A stretch of 64,000 bases of DNA, from assembly GCA_963681505.1 (NCBI GenBank), contig OY811988.1, positions 6,198,927 through 6,262,926 of the forward strand, read 5' to 3'. The stretch comes from Eunapius fragilis. Its lineage: Eukaryota > Porifera > Demospongiae > Spongillida > Spongillidae. This document shows positions 14,835 to 29,448 of this stretch, piece by piece. The translations under genes and the position numbers were made by a program. The notes below the pieces were generated by a model. It saw nothing but the letters and a program-made list of their open reading frames with translations. It was not told the origin of the DNA and ran no database searches. The stretch's first letter is position 1. Each line of letters opens with the position of its first letter.

Positions 14835-17800
14835 CATACATCTCTATGGGAAATATTGACTATCTTAGCATCGAGGTGTTGATGAGACACGCAATATGAG
14901 CAAACCACTGCACACATGGAAGATAGCAGTAACCACTCCTCTATCTCTTTTTAATGCCACCCCGAGCATACCTGCTTTGGTATGGGTTACCCAAGCGATT
15001 CAAAAGTAGGTTCCCACCCATACATTCCTTAGGGAAACTACCCATACATCTCTATGGGAAATATTGACTATCTTAGCATCGAGGTGTTGATGAGACACGC
15101 AATATGAGCAAACCACTGCACACATGGAAGATAGCAGTAACCACTCCTCTATCTCTTTTTAATGCCACCCCGAGCATACCTGCTTTGGTATGGGTTAACC
15201 AAGCGATTCAAAAGTAGGTTCCCACCCATACATTTCTATGGGAAATTTTTGACTATCTTAGCATCGAGGTGCTGATGAGGCATGCAATATGAGCAAACCA
15301 CTGCACACATGGAAGATAGCAGTAACCATTCCTCTATCTGTTTTAAATGCCACACCGAGGATACCTGCTTTGGAATGGGTTTACCAAGCGATTCAAAAGT
15401 AGGTTCCCACCCATACATTCCTATGGGAAACTACCCATACATCTCTATGGGAAATATTGACTATCTTAGCATCGAGGTGTTGATGAGACACGCAATATGA
15501 TCAAACCACTGCACACATGGAAGATAGCAGTAACCATTCCTCTATCTGTTTTAAATGCCACCCCGAGGATACCAGCTTTGGTATGGGCTACCCAAGCGAT
15601 TCAAAAGTAGGTTCCCACCCATACATTCCTATGGGAAACCACCCATACATCTCTATGTGAAATATTGACTATCTTAGCATCGAGGTGTTGATGAGACATG
15701 CAATATGAGCAAACCACTGCACACATGGAAGATAGCAGTAACCACTCCTCTATCTCTTTTTAATGCCACCCCGAGCATACCTGCTTTGGTATGGGTTAAC
15801 CAAGCGATTCAAAAGTAGGTTCCCACCCATACATTTCTATGGGAAATTTTTGACTATCTTAGCATCGAGGTGTTGATGAGGCATGCAAAATGAGCAAACC
15901 ACTGCACACATGAAAGATAGCAGTAACCATTCCTCTATCTGTTTTAAATGCCACCCCGAGGATACCTGCTTTGGTATGGGTTTACCAAGCGATTCAAAAG
16001 TAGGTTCACACCCATACATTCCTATTGGAAACCATCCATACATCTCTATGGGAAATATTGCCTATCTTAGCATCGAGGTGTTGATGAGACACGCAATACG
16101 AGCAAACCACTGCACACATGGAAGATAGCAGTAACCACTCCTCTATCTCTTTTTAATGCCACCCCGAGCATACCTGCTTTGGTATGGGTTAACCAAGCGA
16201 TTCAAAAGTAGGTTCCCACCCATACATTTCTATGGGAAATTTTTGACTATCTTAGCATCGAGGTGTTGATGAGGCATGCAATATGAGCAAACCACTGCAC
16301 ACATGGAAGATAGCAGTGACCATTCCTCTATCTGTTTTAAATGCCACCCCGAGCATACCTGCTTTGGTATGGGTTACCCAAGCGATTCAAAAGTAGGTTC
16401 CCACCCATACATTCCTATGGGAAACTACCCATACATCTCTATGGGAAATATTGACTATCTTAGCATCGAGGTGTTGATGAGATACGCAATATGAGCAAAC
16501 CACTGCACACATGGAAGATAGCAGTAACCACTCCTCTATCTCTTATTAATGCCACCCCGAGCATACCTGCTTTGGTATGGGTTAACCAAGCGATTCAAAA
16601 GTAGGTTCCCACCCATACATTTCTATGGGAAATTTTTGACTATCTTAGCATCGAGGTGTTGATGAGGCATGCAATATGAGCAAACCACTGCACACATGGA
16701 AGATAGCAGTGACCATTCCTCTATCTGTTTTAAATGCCACACCGAGGATACCTGCTTTGGAAAGGGTTTACCAAGCGATTCAAAAGTAGGTTCCCACCCA
16801 TACATTCCTATGGGAAACTACCCATACATCTCTATGGGAAATATTGACTATCTTAGCATCGAGGTGTTGATGAGACACGCAATATGATCAAACCACTGCA
16901 CACATGGAAGATAGCAGTAACCATTCCTCTATCCGTTTTAAATGCCACCCCGAGGATACCAGCTTTGGTATGGGTTACCCAAGCGATTCAAAAGTAGGTT
17001 CCCACCCATACATTCCTATGGGAAACCACCCATACATCTCTATGTGAAATATCGACTATCTTAGCATCGAGGTGTTGATGAGACATGCAATATGAGCAAA
17101 CCACTGCACACATGGAAGATAGCAGTAACCACTCCTCTATCTGTTTTAAATGCCACCCCGAGGATACCTGCTTTGGTATGGGTTTACCAAGCGATTCAAA
17201 AGTAGGTTCCCACCCATACATTCCTATGGGAAACCATCCATACATCTCTATGGGAAATATTGACTATCTTAGCATCGAGGTGTTGATGAGACACGCAATA
17301 TGAGCAAACCACTGCACACATGGAAGATAGCAGTAACCACTCCTCTATCTCTTTTTAATGCCACCCCGAGCATACCTGCTTTGGTATGGGTTAACCAAGC
17401 GATTCAAAAGTAGGTTCCCACCCATACATTTCTATGGGAAATTTTTGACTATCTTAGCATCGAGGTGTTGATGAGGCATGCAATATGAGCAAACCACTGC
17501 ACACATGGAAGATAGCAGTAACCATTCCTCTATCTGTTTTAAATGCCACACCGAGGATACCTGCTTTGGAATGGGTTTACCAAGCGATTCAAAAGTAGGT
17601 TCCCACCCATACATTCCTATGGGAAACTACCCATACATCTCTATGGGAAATATTGACTATCTTAGCATCGAGGTGTTGATGAGACACGCAATATGAGCAA
17701 ACCACTGCACACATGGAAGATAGCAGTAACCACTCCTCTATCTCTTTTTAATGCCACCCCGAGCATACCTGCTTTGGAATGGATTACCCAAGCGATTCAA

Positions 17801-20800
17801 AAGTAGGTTCCCACCCATACATTCCTATGGGAAACTACCCATACATCTCTATGGGAAATATTGACTATCTTAGCATCGAGGTGTTGATGAGACACGCAAT
17901 ATGAGCAAACCACTGCACACATGGAAGATAGCTGTAACCACTCCTCTATCTCTTTTTAATGCCACCCCGAGCATACCTGCTTTGGTATGGGTTAACCAAG
18001 CGATTCAAAAGTAGGTTCCCACCCATACATTTCTATGGGAAATTTTTGACTATCTTAGCATCGAGGTGTTGATGAGGCATGCAATATGAGCAAACCACTG
18101 CACACATGGAAGATAGCAGTAACCATTCCTCTATCTGTTTTAAATGCCACACCGAGGATACCTGCTTTGGAATGGGTTTACCAAGCGATTCAAAAGTAGG
18201 TTCCCACCCATACATTCCTATGGGAAACTACCCATACATCTCTATGGGAAATATTGACTATCTTAGCATCGAGGTGTTGATGAGACACGCAATATGATCA
18301 AACCACTGCACACATGGAAGATAGCAGTAACCATTCCTCTATCTGTTTTAAATGCCACCCCGAGGATACCAGCTTTGGTATGGGTTACCCAAGCGATTCA
18401 AAAGTAGGTTCCCACCCATACATTCCTATGGGAAACCACCCATACATCTCTATGGGAAATATTGACTATCTTAGCATCGAGGTTTTGATGAGACATGCAA
18501 TATGAGCAAACCACTGCACACATGGAAGATAGCAGTAACCATTCCTCTATCTGTTTTAAATGCCACACCGAGGATACCTGCTTTGGAATGGGTTTACCAA
18601 GCGATTCAAAAGTAGGTTCCCACCCATACATTCCTATGGGAAACTACCCATACATCTCTATGGGAAATATTGACTATCTTAGCATCGAGGTGTTGATGAG
18701 ACATGCAATATGAGCAAACCACTGCACACATGGAAGATAGCAGTAACCACTCCTCTATCTCTTTGTAATGCCACCCCGAGCATACCTGCTTTGGTATGGG
18801 TTACCCAAGCGATTCAAAAGTAGGTTCCCACCCATACATTCCTATGAGAAACTACCCATACATCTCTATGGGAAATATTGACTATCTTAGCATCGAGGTG
18901 TTGATGAGACACGCAATATGAGCAAACCACTGCACACATGGAAGATAGCAGTAACCACTCCTCTATCTCTTTTTAATGCCACCCCGAGCATATCTGCTTT
19001 GGTATGGGTTAACCAAGCGATTCAAAAGTAGGTTCCCACCCATACATTTCTATGGGAAATTTTTGACTATCTTAGCATCGAGGTGTTGATGAGGCATGCA
19101 ATATGAGCAAACCACTGCACACATGGAAGATAGCAGTAACCATTCCTCTATCTGTTTTAAATGCCACACCGAGGATACCTGCTTTGGAATGGGTTTACCA
19201 AGCGATTCAAAAGTAGGTTCCCACCCATACATTCCTATGGGAAACTACCCATACATCTCTATGGGAAATATTGACTATCTTAGCATCGAGGTGTTGATGA
19301 GACACGCAATATGATCAAACCACTGCACACATGGAAGATAGCAGTAACCATTCCTCTATCTGTTTTAAATGCCACCCCGAGGATACCAGCTTTGGTATGG
19401 GTTACCCAAGCGATTCAAAAGTAGGTTCCCACCCATACATTCCTATGGGAAACCACCCATACATCTCTATGGGAAATATTGACTATCTTAGCATCGAGGT
19501 TTTGATGAGACATGCAATATGAGCAAACCACTGCACACATGGAAGATAGCAGTAACCATTCCTCTATCTGTTTTAAATGCCACACCGAGGATACCTGCTT
19601 TGGAATGGGTTTACCAAGCGATTCAAAAGTAGGTTCCCACCCATACATTCCTATGGGAAACTACCCATACATCTCTATGGGAAATATTGACTATCTTAGC
19701 ATCGAGGTGTTGATGAGACATGCAATATGAGCAAACCACTGCACACATGGAAGATAGCAGTAACCACTCCTCTATCTCTTTGTAATGCCACCCCGAGCAT
19801 ACCTGCTTTGGTATGGGTTACCCAAGCGATTCAAAAGTAGGTTCCCACCCATACATTCCTATGAGAAACTACCCATACATCTCTATGGGAAATATTGACT
19901 ATCTTAGCATCGAGGTGTTGATGAGACACGCAATATGAGCAAACCACTGCACACATGGAAGATAGCAGTAACCACTCCTCTATCTCTTTTTAATGCCACC
20001 CCGAGCATATCTGCTTTGGTATGGGTTAACCAAGCGATTCAAAAGTAGGTTCCCACCCATACATTTCTATGGGAAATTTTTGACTATCTTAGCATCGAGG
20101 TGTTGATGAGGCATGCAATATGAGCAAACCACTGCACACATGGAAGATAGCAGTAACCATTCCTCTATCTGTTTTAAATGCCACACCGAGGATACCTGCT
20201 TTGGTATGGGTTACCCAAGCGATTCAAAAGTAGGTTCCCACCCATACATTCCTATGGGAAACTACCCATACATCTCTATGGGAAATATTGACTATCTTAG
20301 CATCTAGGTGTTGATGAGACACGCAATATGAGCAAACCACTGCACACATGGAAGATAGCAGTAACCACTCCTCTATCTCTTTTTAATGCCACCCCGAGCA
20401 TACCTGCTTTGGTATGGGTTAACCAAGCGATTCAAAAGTAGGTTCCCACCCATACATTTCTATGGGAAATTTTTGACTATCTTAGCATCGAGGTGTTGAT
20501 GAGACACGCAATATGAGCAAACCACTGCACACATGGAAGATAGCAGTAACCACTCCTCTATCTCTTTTTAATGCCACCCCGAGCATACCTGCTTTGGTAT
20601 GGGTTAACCAAGCGATTCAAAAGTAGGTTCCCACCCATACATTTCTATGGGAAATTTTTGACTATCTTAGCATCGAGGTGTTGATGAGGCATGCAATATG
20701 AGCAAACCACTGCACACATGAAAGATAGCAGTAACCATTCCTCTATCTGTTTTAAATGCCACCCCGAGGATACCTGCTTTGGTATGGGTTTACCAAGCGA

Positions 20801-23800
20801 TTCAAAAGTAGGTTCCCACCCATACATTCCTATGGGAAACCATCCATACATCTCTATGGGAAATATTGACTATCTTAGCATCGAGGTGTTGATGAGACAC
20901 GCAATATGAGCAAACCACTGCACACATGGAAGATAGCAGTAACCACTCCTCTATCTCTTTTTAATGCCACCCCGAGCATACCTGCTTTGGTATGGGTTAC
21001 CCAAGCGATTCAAAAGTAGGTTCCCACCCATACATTCCTATGGGAAACTACCCATACATCTCTATGGGAAATATTGACTATCTTAGCATCGAGGTGTTGA
21101 TGAGACACGCAATATGAGCAAACCACTGCACACATGGAAGATAGCAGTAACCACTCCTCTATCTCTTTTTAATGCCACCCCGAGCATACCTGCTTTGGTA
21201 TGGGTTAACCAAGCGATTCAAAAGTAGGTTCCCACCCATACATATCTATGGGAAATTTTTGACTATCTTAGCATCGAGGTGTTGATGAGGCATGCAATAT
21301 GAGCAAACCACTGCACACATGGAAGATAGCAGTAACCATTCCTCTATCTGTTTTAAATGCCACCCCGAGGATACCAGCTTTGGTATGGGTTACCGAAGCG
21401 ATTCAAAAGTAGGTTCCCACCCATACATTCCTATGGGAAACCACCCATACATCTCTATGGGAAATATTGACTATCTTAGCATCGAGGTGTTGATGAGACA
21501 TGCAATATGAGCAAACCACTGCACACATGGAAGATAGCAGTAACCACTCATCTATCTCTTTTTAATGCCACCCCGAGCATACCTGCTTTGGTATGGGTTA
21601 ACCAAGCGATTCAAAAGTAGGTTCCCACCCATACATTTCTATGGGAAATTTTTGACTATCTTAGCATCGAGGTGTTGATGAGGCATGCAATATGAGCAAA
21701 CCACTGCACACATGAAAGATAGCAGTAACCATTCCTCTATCTGTTTTAAATGCCACCCCGAGGATACCTGCTTTGGTATGGGTTTACCAAGCGATTCAAA
21801 AGTAGGTTCCCACCCATACATTCCTATGGGAAACCATCCATACATCTCTATGGGAAATATTGACTATCTTAGCATCGAGGTGTTGATGAGACACGCAATA
21901 TGAGCAAACCACTGCACACATGGAAGATAGCAGTAACCACTCCTCTATCTCTTTTTAATGCCACCCCGAGCATACCTGCTTTGGTATGGGTTACCCAAGC
22001 GATTCAAAAGTAGGTTCCCACCCATACATTCCTATGGGAAACTACCCATACATCTCTATGGGAAATATTGACTATCTTAGCATCGAGGTGTTGATGAGAC
22101 ACGCAATATGAGCAAACCACTGCACACATGGAAGATAGCAGTAACCACTCCTCTATCTCTTTTTAATGCCACCCCGAGCATACCTGCTTTGGTATGGGTT
22201 ACCCAAGCGATTCAAAAGTAGGTTCCCACCCATACATTCCTTAGGGAAACTACCCATACATCTCTATGGGAAATATTGACTATCTTAGCATCGAGGTGTT
22301 GATGAGACACGCAATATGAGCAAACCACTGCACACATGGAAGATAGCAGTAACCACTCCTCTATCTCTTTTTAATGCCACCCCGAGCATACCTGCTTTGG
22401 TATGGGTTAACCAAGCGATTCAAAAGTAGGTTCCCACCCATACATTTCTATGGGAAATTTTTGACTATCTTAGCATCGAGGTGCTGATGAGGCATGCAAT
22501 ATGAGCAAACCACTGCACACATGGAAGATAGCAGTAACCATTCCTCTATCTGTTTTAAATGCCACACCGAGGATACCTGCTTTGGAATGGGTTTATCAAG
22601 CGATTCAAAAGTAGGTTCCCACCCATACATTCCTATGGGAAACTACCCATACATCTCTATGGGAAATATTGACTATCTTAGCATCGAGGTGTTGATGAGA
22701 CACGCAATATGATCAAACCACTGCACACATGGAAGATAGCAGTAACCATTCCTCTATCTGTTTTAAATGCCACCCCGAGGATACCAGCTTTGGTATGGGC
22801 TACCCAAGCGATTCAAAAGTAGGTTCCCACCCATACATTCCTATGGGAAACCACCCATACATCTCTATGTGAAATATTGACTATCTTAGCATCGAGGTGT
22901 TGATGAGACATGCAATATGAGCAAACCACTGCACACATGGAAGATAGCAGTAACCACTCCTCTATCTCTTTTTAATGCCACCCCGAGCATACCTGCTTTG
23001 GTATGGGTTAACCAAGCGATTCAAAAGTAGGTTCCCACCCATACATTTCTATGGGAAATTTTTGACTATCTTAGCATCGAGGTGTTGATGAGGCATGCAA
23101 AATGAGCAAACCACTGCACACATGAAAGATAGCAGTAACCATTCCTCTATCTGTTTTAAATGCCACCCCGAGGATACCTGCTTTGGTATGGGTTTACCAA
23201 GCGATTCAAAAGTAGGTTCACACCCATACATTCCTATTGGAAACCATCCATACATCTCTATGGGAAATATTGCCTATCTTAGCATCGAGGTGTTGATGAG
23301 ACACGCAATATGAGCAAACCACTGCACACATGGAAGATAGCAGTAACCACTCCTCTATCTCTTTTTAATGCCACCCCGAGCATACCTGCTTTGGTATGGG
23401 TTAACCAAGCGATTCAAAAGTAGGTTCCCACCCATACATTTCTATGGGAAATTTTTGACTATCTTAGCATCGAGGTGTTGATGAGGCATGCAATATGAGC
23501 AAACCACTGCACACATGGAAGATAGCAGTGACCATTCCTCTATCTGTTTTAAATGCCACCCCGAGCATACCTGCTTTGGTATGGGTTACCCAAGCGATTC
23601 AAAAGTAGGTTCCCACCCATACATTCCTATGGGAAACTACCCATACATCTCTATGGGAAATATTGACTATCTTAGCATCGAGGTGTTGATGAGATACGCA
23701 ATATGAGCAAACCACTGCACACATGGAAGATAGCAGTAACCACTCCTCTATCTCTTATTAATGCCACCCCGAGCATACCTGCTTTGGTATGGGTTAACCA

Positions 23801-26800
23801 AGCGATTCAAAAGTAGGTTCCCACCCATACATTTCTATGGGAAATTTTTGACTATCTTAGCATCGAGGTGTTGATGAGGCATGCAATATGAGCAAACCAC
23901 TGCACACATGGAAGATAGCAGTGACCATTCCTCTATCTGTTTTAAATGCCACACCGAGGATACCTGCTTTGGAAAGGGTTTACCAAGCGATTCAAAAGTA
24001 GGTTCCCACCCATACATTCCTATGGGAAACTACCCATACATCTCTATGGGAAATATTGACTATCTTAGCATCGAGGTGTTGATGAGACACGCAATATGAT
24101 CAAACCACTGCACACATGGAAGATAGCAGTAACCATTCCTCTATCCGTTTTAAATGCCACCCCGAGGATACCAGCTTTGGTATGGGTTACCCAAGCGATT
24201 CAAAAGTAGGTTCCCACCCATACATTCCTATGGGAAACCACCCATACATCTCTATGTGAAATATCGACTATCTTAGCATCGAGGTGTTGATGAGACATGC
24301 AATATGAGCAAACCACTGCACACATGGAAGATAGCAGTAACCACTCCTCTATCTGTTTTAAATGCCACCCCGAGGATACCTGCTTTGGTATGGGTTTACC
24401 AAGCGATTCAAAAGTAGGTTCCCACCCATACATTCCTATGGGAAACCATCCATACATCTCTATGGGAAATATTGACTATCTTAGCATCGAGGTGTTGATG
24501 AGACACGCAATATGAGCAAACCACTGCACACATGGAAGATAGCAGTAACCACTCCTCTATCTCTTTTTAATGCCACCCCGAGCATACCTGCTTTGGTATG
24601 GGTTAACCAAGCGATTCAAAAGTAGGTTCCCACCCATACATTTCTATGGGAAATTTTTGACTATCTTAGCATCGAGGTGTTGATGAGGCATGCAATATGA
24701 GCAAACCACTGCACACATGGAAGATAGCAGTAACCATTCCTCTATCTGTTTTAAATGCCACACCGAGGATACCTGCTTTGGAATGGGTTTACCAAGCGAT
24801 TCAAAAGTAGGTTCCCACCCATACATTCCTATGGGAAACTACCCATACATCTCTATGGGAAATATTGACTATCTTAGCATCGAGGTGTTGATGAGACACG
24901 CAATATGAGCAAACCACTGCACACATGGAAGATAGCAGTAACCACTCCTCTATCTCTTTTTAATGCCACCCCGAGCATACCTGCTTTGGAATGGATTACC
25001 CAAGCGATTCAAAAGTAGGTTCCCACCCATACATTCCTATGGGAAACTACCCATACATCTCTATGGGAAATATTGACTATCTTAGCATCGAGGTGTTGAT
25101 GAGACACGCAATATGAGCAAACCACTGCACACATGGAAGATAGCTGTAACCACTCCTCTATCTCTTTTTAATGCCACCCCGAGCATACCTGCTTTGGTAT
25201 GGGTTAACCAAGCGATTCAAAAGTAGGTTCCCACCCATACATTTCTATGGGAAATTTTTGACTATCTTAGCATCGAGGTGTTGATGAGGCATGCAATATG
25301 AGCAAACCACTGCACACATGGAAGATAGCAGTAACCATTCCTCTATCTGTTTTAAATGCCACACCGAGGATACCTGCTTTGGAATGGGTTTACCAAGCGA
25401 TTCAAAAGTAGGTTCCCACCCATACATTCCTATGGGAAACTACCCATACATCTCTATGGGAAATATTGACTATCTTAGCATCGAGGTGTTGATGAGACAC
25501 GCAATATGATCAAACCACTGCACACATGGAAGATAGCAGTAACCATTCCTCTATCTGTTTTAAATGCCACCCCGAGGATACCAGCTTTGGTATGGGTTAC
25601 CCAAGCGATTCAAAAGTAGGTTCCCACCCATACATTCCTATGGGAAACCACCCATACATCTCTATGGGAAATATTGACTATCTTAGCATCGAGGTTTTGA
25701 TGAGACATGCAATATGAGCAAACCACTGCACACATGGAAGATAGCAGTAACCATTCCTCTATCTGTTTTAAATGCCACACCGAGGATACCTGCTTTGGAA
25801 TGGGTTTACCAAGCGATTCAAAAGTAGGTTCCCACCCATACATTCCTATGGGAAACTACCCATACATCTCTATGGGAAATATTGACTATCTTAGCATCGA
25901 GGTGTTGATGAGACATGCAATATGAGCAAACCACTGCACACATGGAAGATAGCAGTAACCACTCCTCTATCTCTTTGTAATGCCACCCCGAGCATACCTG
26001 CTTTGGTATGGGTTACCCAAGCGATTCAAAAGTAGGTTCCCACCCATACATTCCTATGAGAAACTACCCATACATCTCTATGGGAAATATTGACTATCTT
26101 AGCATCGAGGTGTTGATGAGACACGCAATATGAGCAAACCACTGCACACATGGAAGATAGCAGTAACCACTCCTCTATCTCTTTTTAATGCCACCCCGAG
26201 CATATCTGCTTTGGTATGGGTTAACCAAGCGATTCAAAAGTAGGTTCCCACCCATACATTTCTATGGGAAATTTTTGACTATCTTAGCATCGAGGTGTTG
26301 ATGAGGCATGCAATATGAGCAAACCACTGCACACATGGAAGATAGCAGTAACCATTCCTCTATCTGTTTTAAATGCCACACCGAGGATACCTGCTTTGGA
26401 ATGGGTTTACCAAGCGATTCAAAAGTAGGTTCCCACCCATACATTCCTATGGGAAACTACCCATACATCTCTATGGGAAATATTGACTATCTTAGCATCG
26501 AGGTGTTGATGAGACACGCAATATGATCAAACCACTGCACACATGGAAGATAGCAGTAACCATTCCTCTATCTGTTTTAAATGCCACCCCGAGGATACCA
26601 GCTTTGGTATGGGTTACCCAAGCGATTCAAAAGTAGGTTCCCACCCATACATTCCTATGGGAAACCACCCATACATCTCTATGGGAAATATTGACTATCT
26701 TAGCATCGAGGTTTTGATGAGACATGCAATATGAGCAAACCACTGCACACATGGAAGATAGCAGTAACCATTCCTCTATCTGTTTTAAATGCCACACCGA

Positions 26801-29448
26801 GGATACCTGCTTTGGAATGGGTTTACCAAGCGATTCAAAAGTAGGTTCCCACCCATACATTCCTATGGGAAACTACCCATACATCTCTATGGGAAATATT
26901 GACTATCTTAGCATCGAGGTGTTGATGAGACATGCAATATGAGCAAACCACTGCACACATGGAAGATAGCAGTAACCACTCCTCTATCTCTTTGTAATGC
27001 CACCCCGAGCATACCTGCTTTGGTATGGGTTACCCAAGCGATTCAAAAGTAGGTTCCCACCCATACATTCCTATGAGAAACTACCCATACATCTCTATGG
27101 GAAATATTGACTATCTTAGCATCGAGGTGTTGATGAGACACGCAATATGAGCAAACCACTGCACACATGGAAGATAGCAGTAACCACTCCTCTATCTCTT
27201 TTTAATGCCACCCCGAGCATATCTGCTTTGGTATGGGTTAACCAAGCGATTCAAAAGTAGGTTCCCACCCATACATTTCTATGGGAAATTTTTGACTATC
27301 TTAGCATCGAGGTGTTGATGAGGCATGCAATATGAGCAAACCACTGCACACATGGAAGATAGCAGTAACCATTCCTCTATCTGTTTTAAATGCCACACCG
27401 AGGATACCTGCTTTGGTATGGGTTACCCAAGCGATTCAAAAGTAGGTTCCCACCCATACATTCCTATGGGAAACTACCCATACATCTCTATGGGAAATAT
27501 TGACTATCTTAGCATCTAGGTGTTGATGAGACACGCAATATGAGCAAACCACTGCACACATGGAAGATAGCAGTAACCACTCCTCTATCTCTTTTTAATG
27601 CCACCCCGAGCATACCTGCTTTGGTATGGGTTAACCAAGCGATTCAAAAGTAGGTTCCCACCCATACATTTCTATGGGAAATTTTTGACTATCTTAGCAT
27701 CGAGGTGTTGATGAGACACGCAATATGAGCAAACCACTGCACACATGGAAGATAGCAGTAACCACTCCTCTATCTCTTTTTAATGCCACCCCGAGCATAC
27801 CTGCTTTGGTATGGGTTAACCAAGCGATTCAAAAGTAGGTTCCCACCCATACATTTCTATGGGAAATTTTTGACTATCTTAGCATCGAGGTGTTGATGAG
27901 GCATGCAATATGAGCAAACCACTGCACACATGAAAGATAGCAGTAACCATTCCTCTATCTGTTTTAAATGCCACCCCGAGGATACCTGCTTTGGTATGGG
28001 TTTACCAAGCGATTCAAAAGTAGGTTCCCACCCATACATTCCTATGGGAAACCATCCATACATCTCTATGGGAAATATTGACTATCTTAGCATCGAGGTG
28101 TTGATGAGACACGCAATATGAGCAAACCACTGCACACATGGAAGATAGCAGTAACCACTCCTCTATCTCTTTTTAATGCCACCCCGAGCATACCTGCTTT
28201 GGTATGGGTTACCCAAGCGATTCAAAAGTAGGTTCCCACCCATACATTCCTATGGGAAACTACCCATACATCTCTATGGGAAATATTGACTATCTTAGCA
28301 TCGAGGTGTTGATGAGACACGCAATATGAGCAAACCACTGCACACATGGAAGATAGCAGTAACCACTCCTCTATCTCTTTTTAATGCCACCCCGAGCATA
28401 CCTGCTTTGGTATGGGTTAACCAAGCGATTCAAAAGTAGGTTCCCACCCATACATATCTATGGGAAATTTTTGACTATCTTAGCATCGAGGTGTTGATGA
28501 GGCATGCAATATGAGCAAACCACTGCACACATGGAAGATAGCAGTAACCATTCCTCTATCTGTTTTAAATGCCACCCCGAGGATACCAGCTTTGGTATGG
28601 GTTACCGAAGCGATTCAAAAGTAGGTTCCCACCCATACATTCCTATGGGAAACCACCCATACATCTCTATGGGAAATATTGACTATCTTAGCATCGAGGT
28701 GTTGATGAGACATGCAATATGAGCAAACCACTGCACACATGGAAGATAGCAGTAACCACTCATCTATCTCTTTTTAATGCCACCCCGAGCATACCTGCTT
28801 TGGTATGGGTTAACCAAGCGATTCAAAAGTAGGTTCCCACCCATACATTTCTATGGGAAATTTTTGACTATCTTAGCATCGAGGTGTTGATGAGGCATGC
28901 AATATGAGCAAACCACTGCACACATGAAAGATAGCAGTAACCATTCCTCTATCTGTTTTAAATGCCACCCCGAGGATACCTGCTTTGGTATGGGTTTACC
29001 AAGCGATTCAAAAGTAGGTTCCCACCCATACATTCCTATGGGAAACCATCCATACATCTCTATGGGAAATATTGACTATCTTAGCATCGAGGTGTTGATG
29101 AGACACGCAATATGAGCAAACCACTGCACACATGGAAGATAGCAGTAACCACTCCTCTATCTCTTTTTAATGCCACCCCGAGCATACCTGCTTTGGTATG
29201 GGTTACCCAAGCGATTCAAAAGTAGGTTCCCACCCATACATTCCTATGGGAAACTACCCATACATCTCTATGGGAAATATTGACTATCTTAGCATCGAGG
29301 TGTTGATGAGACACGCAATATGAGCAAACCACTGCACACATGGAAGATAGCAGTAACCACTCCTCTATCTCTTTTTAATGCCACCCCGAGCATACCTGCT
29401 TTGGTATGGGTTAACCAAGCGATTCAAAAGTAGGTTCCCACCCATACA
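14835..29448 (+). repeat. 7212-bp higher-order satellite duplication, two tandem copies
   Basis: Diagnostic variants recur at exactly 7212 bp. Examples are the CCTTAGGG variant at 15028 and 22240, the monomer with GGTTCACACCC and CCTATTGG at about 16006 and 23218, and the CTCTTATTAATG variant at about 16541 and 23753. 7212 equals 24 L plus 12 S monomers, so no net indel separates the copies. Identity appears to start near 14835/22047 and to break near 22236/29448. The first 7 kb of the window is a further relative of copy 1 at an offset of 13800 bp (45 L + 24 S), changing to 14817 bp after an extra 1017-bp duplication in the right-hand copy. Confidence 0.85.
18033..20066 (+). repeat. 1017-bp satellite tandem duplication (4L+S)
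   Basis: Monomers at 18033-19049 are repeated at 19050-20066, sharing the GAGGTTTTGATGAG and CCTATGAGAAAC variants. The pair is itself copied by the 7212-bp duplication (25245 and 26262). The related block in the first 6 kb has only one copy, so this duplication happened after those blocks separated. Confidence 0.75.

Noticed and set aside
15028-22247. TTAGGG inside satellite monomers (15029 and 22241)
   Set aside because: Single instances arising from one variant (CCTTAGGG) copied by the 7212-bp duplication; not interstitial telomere.
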